Positions 5,493 to 9,020 of a stretch of DNA of 9,020 nt are shown here, one piece after another. Position 1 is the stretch's first letter. Every line of letters begins with the position of its first letter. The notes beneath the pieces were generated by a model, which had not been told where the DNA came from, did no database searches, and saw only the letters and a program-made list of their open reading frames with translations. This DNA comes from an uncultured Actinoplanes sp. (GTDB lineage Bacteria; Actinomycetota; Actinomycetes; Mycobacteriales; Micromonosporaceae): positions 1 to 9,020 of the forward strand of contig NZ_CAKUCL010000279.1 in NCBI RefSeq assembly GCF_934643405.1. The letters run 5' to 3'. Position numbers and translations under genes: made by a program.

Positions 5493-6140
5493 ATGCGCAA
5501 GTACGTGATGATGGGCGTTCAGGGCAGTGGCAAGGGCACCCAGAGCCGGCTGATCAGCTCCGACCTCGACCTGGTCCACATCGCGGTCGGTGACATCTTC
5601 CGCTGGCACGTGCAGAACCACACCAAGCTGGGCGCCCAGGTCCGCCGCGCGATGGCGGCCGGCGAGCTGGTCGGCGACGACATGGTGGAGAAGGTCGTGC
5701 GCGAGCGTCTCGACCAGCACGACTGGAACTTCGGCTTCGTCATCGACGGCTTCCCGCGCAACGGGCGGCAGGCCGAGTTCTTCATGGAGAGCTACGACAT
5801 CGACGGCGTCATCCATCTGGAACTGCCCGAGGACGAGGTGCGCCGCCGGGTGCTCAGCCGCCGGCTCTGCCCCAACTGCGGGATGGACTACAACCTGATC
5901 GCCGACCGGCCCGAGGTCGAGGGGCGGTGCGACATCTGCGGCCACGAGCTGATCACCCGCACGGATGACACGCCGGAGGCGCTGGACGCGCGGCTGCGCG
6001 ACTACAACGAGAAGACCCGGCCGGTGCTCGAGTTGTTCCGGCGCAAGGAGTTCGTGCACGACATCGACGCGCGGCCGCCGGTCGAGGAGGTGCAGCAGGC
6101 CATCCGGGAGGCCCTAGGACTTCCGCCCTTCAAGGGCTAG
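5493..6140 (+). CDS. Adenylate kinase paralogue with zinc-type lid
   Basis: This nucleoside monophosphate kinase (normally ATP + AMP to 2 ADP) has 215 residues, the long bacterial form. The P-loop is GVQGSGKGTQ (8-17) where most adenylate kinases have GPPGAGKGTQ. Other family parts are GDIFR (33-37), the AMP-site motif DGFPRN (85-90, usually DGFPRT), RRLCPNC (123-129) and CDIC (146-149). The four Cys (126, 129, 146, 149) form a likely zinc site in the lid. RTDD (156-159) and RLRDYNEKTRPVLELF (168-182) carry the usual catalytic Arg residues. Actinobacteria normally carry their main adk in the secY/map ribosomal cluster, so this is probably a second copy with shifted substrate use. AGAGGG is 5 bases before ATG 5493. 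Its 3' end overlaps the PPK2 gene by 27 bases. Confidence 0.9.
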   Translation: MRKYVMMGVQGSGKGTQSRLISSDLDLVHIAVGDIFRWHVQNHTKLGAQVRRAMAAGELVGDDMVEKVVRERLDQHDWNFGFVIDGFPRNGRQAEFFMESYDIDGVIHLELPEDEVRRRVLSRRLCPNCGMDYNLIADRPEVEGRCDICGHELITRTDDTPEALDARLRDYNEKTRPVLELFRRKEFVHDIDARPPVEEVQQAIREALGLPPFKG

Positions 6141-6863
6141 CGCCGCCTCGATCGCGTCGCACACCGCCTCGACCACGGCGAACCTGGCGTAGTGCTTGTC
6201 GTCGCCGGGGATGACATGCCACGGCGCCCACGTCGGATCGGTGCGCTCGAGCATCTCCTCCACCGCCACTTCGTACTGGTCGCGCTTCTCCCGGTTGCGC
6301 CAGTCCTCCTCGGTCAGCTTCCACGTACGGAGAGGGTCGTTCGCCCGGTCCTCGAAGCGCCGCAGCTGCTCCTTGGGCGACACGTGCATCCAGAACTTCA
6401 CGATGATCATGCCTTCGGCGACCAGGGTGCGCTCGAACTCGACGATCTCGTGGTACGCGCGCTGCCACTGATCCTTGGTGGCGAAGCCCTCCACCCGCTC
6501 GACCAGCACCCGGCCGTACCAGGACCGGTCGAACACCGACATCCCGCCCCAGCCGGGCAGCTTGGGCCAGAACCGCCACAGGAAATGGTGCCGCTTCTCG
6601 TCGTAGGTCGGCGCCGCGAACTGGGAGACCCGTACGTGCCGGGGGTCCAGCGGCGCCACCAGGCGCTTGATCGCACCGCCCTTGCCGGAGGCGTCCCAGC
6701 CCTCGAAGACACAGCACAGGGGCGGGCCGAGCTCCTCCCCCTCGATCTGGCCGCCGAGGATGAGCCGGAGCCGCAGCAGCCGCTGCTGAGCCTCGTGCAG
6801 GCGCGCGGCGGCCTTCTTCTTGGAGATGTCGATCGGCGGTGTGGCGCTACCCAGGCGGCTCAT
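6114..6863 (-). CDS. ppk2: Polyphosphate kinase 2 family protein
   Basis: The 249-residue protein belongs to PPK2 (PF03976), cytosolic enzymes that move phosphate between polyphosphate and nucleotides. The Walker A region is VFEGWDASGKGGAIKRL (52-68) and Walker B is SVFDRSWYGRVLVERVEG (109-126). Typical lid and C-terminal blocks follow: EFERTLVAEGMIIVKFWMHVS, EQLRRFEDRANDPLRTWKLTEEDW and WAPWHVIPGDDKHYARF. The single-domain length fits the short one-domain PPK2 forms. I cannot assign the class (NDP-, NMP- or both-using) from sequence alone. It starts at ATG 6863, 59 bases from divergent tyrS, with a CATGCT -10-like element 6 bases upstream and no Shine-Dalgarno. Its last eight codons and stop lie inside the adenylate kinase gene on the other strand. 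Confidence 0.95.
   Translation of the reverse strand: MSRLGSATPPIDISKKKAAARLHEAQQRLLRLRLILGGQIEGEELGPPLCCVFEGWDASGKGGAIKRLVAPLDPRHVRVSQFAAPTYDEKRHHFLWRFWPKLPGWGGMSVFDRSWYGRVLVERVEGFATKDQWQRAYHEIVEFERTLVAEGMIIVKFWMHVSPKEQLRRFEDRANDPLRTWKLTEEDWRNREKRDQYEVAVEEMLERTDPTWAPWHVIPGDDKHYARFAVVEAVCDAIEAALALEGRKS
6125..6137. repeat. Inverted repeat in the adk/ppk2 overlap
   Basis: GCCCTT-C-AAGGGC lies just before the kinase TAG, within the stretch coding for both proteins. As RNA it could fold as a 4-bp GCCC/GGGC stem with a 5-base loop on either transcript. It is too small and lacks a T-tract for a convincing terminator. Confidence 0.3.
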
Positions 6864-6869
6864 GCGTAC

Positions 6870-6875
6870 AGCATG
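6870..6875 (-). promoter_or_regulatory. Possible -10 element for leaderless ppk2
   Basis: On the leftward strand CATGCT ends 6 bases before ATG 6863. It differs from TANNNT at its first base and has no clear -35, so it is weaker than the others. The 59-base gap to tyrS must hold promoters in both directions. Confidence 0.3.
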
Positions 6876-6910
6876 GCCAAACCCGGTGTCGTCCGCACGG
6901 ACGAATGCGG

Positions 6911-6916
6911 GACAAT
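6911..6916 (+). promoter_or_regulatory. -10 element for leaderless tyrS
   Basis: GACAAT ends 6 bases before GTG 6923, which is the start expected from TyrS homology. There is no Shine-Dalgarno between them. This also argues against a T-box or other leader control of this tyrS copy. Confidence 0.45.
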
Positions 6917-6922
6917 TCCCAG

Positions 6923-8179
6923 GTGACTCTCGTAGATGACCTGACCTGGCGCGGACTGCTGCAGGACACCACCTCGCCCGAGGACCTGCGTGAACTTCTC
7001 GACGGCCCGTCGACGGCGTTCTATGTGGGCTTCGACCCCACCGCCCCGTCCCTGCACGTCGGTCACCTCATGCAGGTCATCACCGCCCGCCGGCTCCAGC
7101 TCGCCGGTCACCGCCCGCTGCTGCTGGTCGGCGGCGCCACCGGCCAGATCGGCGACCCGCGCGAGTCCAGCGAACGCACCCTGAACGCGCCGGAGGTCGT
7201 CGAGGGCTGGGTCGCCCGCATCCGCGACCAGCTCTCGCCGTTCGTCACCTACGAGGGCGACAGCGCGGCCACCCTGGTCAACAACCTGGACTGGACCGGG
7301 CCCACCTCGGTGATCGAGTTCCTCCGCGACGTCGGCAAGCACTTCCCGGTCAACAAGATGCTCGCCCGCGACGTGGTGCGCAACCGCCTCGAGACCGGCA
7401 TCAGCTTCACCGAGTTCAGCTACCAGTTGCTGCAGGCCAACGACTTCTACGAACTGCACGTACGGCACGGGTGCGCGCTGCAGTTCGGCGGCTCCGACCA
7501 GTGGGGCAACATCACCGCCGGGGTCGATTTCGTACGGCGCAGGGGCGCGGGCCCGGTCCAGGCGTTCACCACCCCGCTGGTGCTGAAGGCGGACGGCACC
7601 AAGTTCGGCAAGACCGAGGGCGGCGCCGTCTGGCTCGACCCGGCGATGACCTCCCCTTACGCGTTCTACCAGTTCTGGATCAACGCCGACGACCGCGACG
7701 TGAACAACTACCTGCGGTTCTTCAGCTTCAAGTCCCGCGAGGAACTGGAGGAGCTGGAGAAGGCGACGGCCGACCGCCCGCAGGCGCGGCTGGCGCAGCG
7801 TGCCCTGGCGTACGAGATCACCGCCCTGGTGCACGGCACCGAGGAGGCGGACCAGGCGGTGGAGGCCTCCCAGGCTCTCTTCGGCCGGGGTTCGCTGACC
7901 TCACTGTCGGAGAGCACGTTGCAGGCCGCGCTGGGCGAGGCGGGCTTGCATCCCGTACGGGGTGAGTTGCCCTCGTTGAGCGTGCTGCTGAAGGAGTCGG
8001 GCCTGGTGGCGAGCGCGAACGAGGCGAGGCGCACGATCACCGAGGGCGGGGCGTACCTGAACAACGAGCGCATCACCGACGGCGAGGCAGTGCCGACGGC
8101 GGAGTCGTTGCTGCACGGCCGCTTCTTGGTCCTGCGCCGGGGAAAGCGCACGTTCGCCGGCGTCGAGGTCGTCAGCTGA
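6923..8179 (+). CDS. tyrS: Tyrosine--tRNA ligase
   Basis: This class Ic aminoacyl-tRNA synthetase charges tRNA-Tyr with tyrosine using ATP. The 418 residues match the bacterial TyrS length. It shows YVGFDPTAPSLHVGHLMQ (34-51) with the HIGH motif as HVGH (45-48), GGATGQIGDPR (70-80), the tyrosine-pocket region FSYQLLQANDFYELHV (165-180), QFGGSDQWGNITAG (187-200) and the KMSKS-type loop KFGKT (227-231). The C-terminal S4 RNA-binding domain (about 354-415) contains ANEARRTITEGGAYLNNERI. GTG 6923 puts the first residues at TLVDDLTWRGLLQDT, the normal N-terminus; the open frame upstream to 6839 is spurious. It is divergent from ppk2, ends in a strong terminator and is the last protein gene before the rRNA operon. 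Confidence 0.97.
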   Translation: MTLVDDLTWRGLLQDTTSPEDLRELLDGPSTAFYVGFDPTAPSLHVGHLMQVITARRLQLAGHRPLLLVGGATGQIGDPRESSERTLNAPEVVEGWVARIRDQLSPFVTYEGDSAATLVNNLDWTGPTSVIEFLRDVGKHFPVNKMLARDVVRNRLETGISFTEFSYQLLQANDFYELHVRHGCALQFGGSDQWGNITAGVDFVRRRGAGPVQAFTTPLVLKADGTKFGKTEGGAVWLDPAMTSPYAFYQFWINADDRDVNNYLRFFSFKSREELEELEKATADRPQARLAQRALAYEITALVHGTEEADQAVEASQALFGRGSLTSLSESTLQAALGEAGLHPVRGELPSLSVLLKESGLVASANEARRTITEGGAYLNNERITDGEAVPTAESLLHGRFLVLRRGKRTFAGVEVVS

Positions 8180-8200
8180 CCCGGGCCGGCTGAGGTAGGG

Positions 8201-8240
8201 GAGTGCCGGCCCGCGATGGTGCCGGCACTCTTTCCGTTTT
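8201..8240 (+). terminator. Intrinsic terminator of tyrS
   Basis: A perfect 10-bp stem pairs GAGTGCCGGC (8201-8210) with GCCGGCACTC (8221-8230) around a 10-base loop. TTTCCGTTTT follows directly. It lies 21 bases after the tyrS stop and should insulate tyrS from the rRNA region. Confidence 0.9.
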
Positions 8241-8338
8241 CACCCACCGCGCCTGCCGCCACACCCGGCCTTGGTGGACCGGGTCGCGCCGGGCTCTCCG
8301 CGTACCTGCTCCTCGACCCCGCGTACCCGCAAGGTCTC

Positions 8339-8482
8339 GCGCCGGCCTTTCGCGCCCTGCCTATGGCGCCGGCCTTCGCGCCCGGCTTGGTGCGCCGGCC
8401 TTCGCGCCCGGCTTGGTGCGCCGGCCTTCGCGCCCGGCTTGGTGCGCTGGCCTTCGCGCCGGCCTTTCGCGCCGGGCTTCGT
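8339..8482. repeat. 26-bp tandem repeat array between tyrS and the rRNA promoters
   Basis: Three perfect 26-base copies lie end to end at 8366-8391, 8392-8417 and 8418-8443. Each starts GCGCCGGCCTTCGCGCCC and ends GGCTTGGT. A 27-base degenerate copy precedes them (8339-8365), a partial copy follows (8444-8460), and a 27-base copy with one insertion and two changes overlaps it (8456-8482). Weaker echoes continue to about 8540. Each unit contains GCCGG and CCGGC arms separated by 9 bases. Because 26 is not a multiple of three, no frame reads the same peptide twice in a row, which argues against coding. Positions 8241-8338 and 8541-8640 hold nothing else I can name. Confidence 0.85.
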
Positions 8483-8696
8483 GTGTGGCTTCCGCACCGG
8501 GACTTCCGCGCTGGGCTTTCGCGCCCGGGTTCCCGTGCCTTCGAGTGCTTCCGTTCATCACCTTTACGCCTCCGGTTGGGCGGGGTCGGTGATCACTCTT
8601 TGTGTGTGGGCGCGGACTGCGGCGTACGCAAGCGAGGGGGTTGACCTTGGGTTCTTGCCCCTGGGCTGCTGTGACCGGGGTCGCAGGGGACCCGAT

Positions 8697-8725
8697 TTGG
8701 CGGCTCGGGTCGCGGCCTGTAATGT
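8697..8725 (+). promoter_or_regulatory. rRNA operon promoter, upstream copy
   Basis: TTGGCG (8697-8702) and TAATGT (8720-8725) are separated by 17 bases, a good match to the principal actinobacterial sigma factor (HrdB/SigA type). Transcription should start near 8732, about 290 bases before the window end. Tandem promoters are usual for rRNA operons. Confidence 0.65.
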
Positions 8726-8786
8726 TTACCGAGCCGCCAGGGAGACGGGCGAGCGAGCGGGACTCGGAAGAGGCCCGGCGCGGCCG

Positions 8787-8806
8787 TCCTGGAGGATCCT
8801 CGAGGA
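8787..8806. repeat. Two back-to-back 10-bp TCCT-NN-AGGA units
   Basis: TCCTGGAGGA (8787-8796) is followed at once by TCCTCGAGGA (8797-8806); the second is a perfect palindrome. They lie between the two rRNA promoters, inside the transcript from the upstream one. Function unknown. Confidence 0.4.
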
Positions 8807-8861
8807 AATGCACGGCGAATCGTCGTGTAAGTTTTCGGGGGCTCGGAACGGAACGTCGGTT

Positions 8862-8885
8862 GATTTCGCGGAGATTTCGCGAAAT
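8862..8885. promoter_or_regulatory. Direct repeat and palindrome abutting the rRNA -35 box
   Basis: GATTTCGCG occurs at 8862-8870 and again at 8873-8881, 11 bases apart (one helical turn). The second copy is part of a perfect 12-bp palindrome, ATTTCGCGAAAT (8874-8885), whose last base is the first base of the -35 box. This may be a regulator site or UP-like element. Confidence 0.4.
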
Positions 8886-8913
8886 TGACGGAGCGGGAAA
8901 GACCGAGTAAAGT
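8885..8913 (+). promoter_or_regulatory. rRNA operon promoter, downstream copy
   Basis: TTGACG (8885-8890), a 17-base spacer and TAAAGT (8908-8913) make the best promoter in the window. The start of transcription should be near 8920, just before the conserved pre-16S leader. Confidence 0.8.
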
Positions 8914-8919
8914 TGAGCG

Positions 8920-9020
8920 AGTGCTCCGGGGTGGTTGACCGGATGTGGTTGTTCTTTGAGAACTCAACAGGGTGCTTGTAAAGCCAGTGCCAAGAAGTTT
9001 TACCCCGGTCGGCTTTGTGT
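8920..9020 (+). promoter_or_regulatory. Leader of a 16S-23S-5S rRNA operon (16S gene beyond the edge)
   Basis: GTTCTTTGAGAACTCAACAG at 8951-8970 is the conserved leader found ahead of actinobacterial 16S genes. It contains the boxA-like antitermination core CTTTGAGAAC and a GTTCT/AGAAC inverted repeat (8951-8955/8959-8963). The AAGCCAGTGCCAAGAAG segment after it is typical pre-16S sequence that pairs downstream of 16S for RNase III processing. The mature 16S 5' end is not reached before 9020. The identification rests on remembered leader sequences of Micromonospora-like genomes. Confidence 0.85.

Noticed and set aside
3656..5500. A 614-codon leftward open frame
   Set aside because: It is antisense to the CAP, PemK-like and 190-residue genes, all of which have domain or context support; its translation is low complexity.
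8641..8669. TTGACC at 8641 as a promoter
   Set aside because: No -10-like sequence occurs at 16-19 bases downstream.
8203..8888. Several overlapping rightward and leftward frames in the region after tyrS
   Set aside because: They read the 26-bp repeats as low-complexity Arg/Ala/Pro peptides in shifting frames, with no ribosome-binding site or domain.
8808..8888. A 26-codon mini-frame after GAGGAA between the two rRNA promoters, as a leader peptide
   Set aside because: The Shine-Dalgarno spacing is poor, the frame runs through the downstream rRNA promoter, and the composition is unremarkable.
8935..8963. TTGACC at 8935 as a third rRNA promoter
   Set aside because: The matching -10 position reads GAGAAC, part of the conserved leader, not a TANNNT box.

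Overview
The window looks like chromosomal DNA of a high-GC actinomycete, most likely Micromonosporaceae (Actinoplanes or Micromonospora-like). The evidence is the GC-rich third codon positions, a WhiJ-type XRE/DUF397 gene pair, a PF04672 methyltransferase, and the typical actinobacterial pre-16S leader at the right edge. The genus is inference.

Layout. The first 49 bases are the 3' end of a rightward gene, possibly argH. Positions 61-250 hold three tandem 60-bp units, each able to form a hairpin. A leftward three-gene cluster follows: PF04672 methyltransferase (2287 to 1496), 3-methyladenine DNA glycosylase (1477 to 848) and a small membrane protein (836 to 282). Divergent from it, across a 154-bp control region with a 19-bp dyad, is an XRE/DUF5753 regulator overlapping a DUF397 gene. 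This resembles the Streptomyces WhiJ/Scr1-Scr2 type of regulatory or toxin-antitoxin pair.

Next come a membrane-anchored CAP-domain protein, an orphan PemK/MazF-like protein, a 190-residue protein of unknown family and a zinc-lid adenylate kinase paralogue, all rightward. The kinase gene meets a leftward PPK2-family polyphosphate kinase gene tail to tail, with a 27-bp coding overlap. The two enzymes could act together in adenylate and polyphosphate metabolism. tyrS is divergent from PPK2 and ends in a clear intrinsic terminator.

The last 780 bases are non-coding. They hold a 26-bp tandem repeat array (three perfect copies plus degenerate ones), two good sigma-70-type promoters (8697 and 8885) and the antitermination/processing leader of a ribosomal RNA operon. 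The 16S gene itself starts beyond the window.

Several starts (pemK-like, the 190-residue gene, tyrS and perhaps ppk2) sit 6-7 bases after a TANNNT-like -10 element and lack a Shine-Dalgarno, as expected for leaderless mRNAs. No mobile element, CRISPR or tRNA was seen. The most unusual items are the two repeat arrays, the methyltransferase/XRE/DUF397 cluster with its dyad, the overlapping kinase pair and the orphan PemK-like protein with an arginine-rich N-terminal tail.
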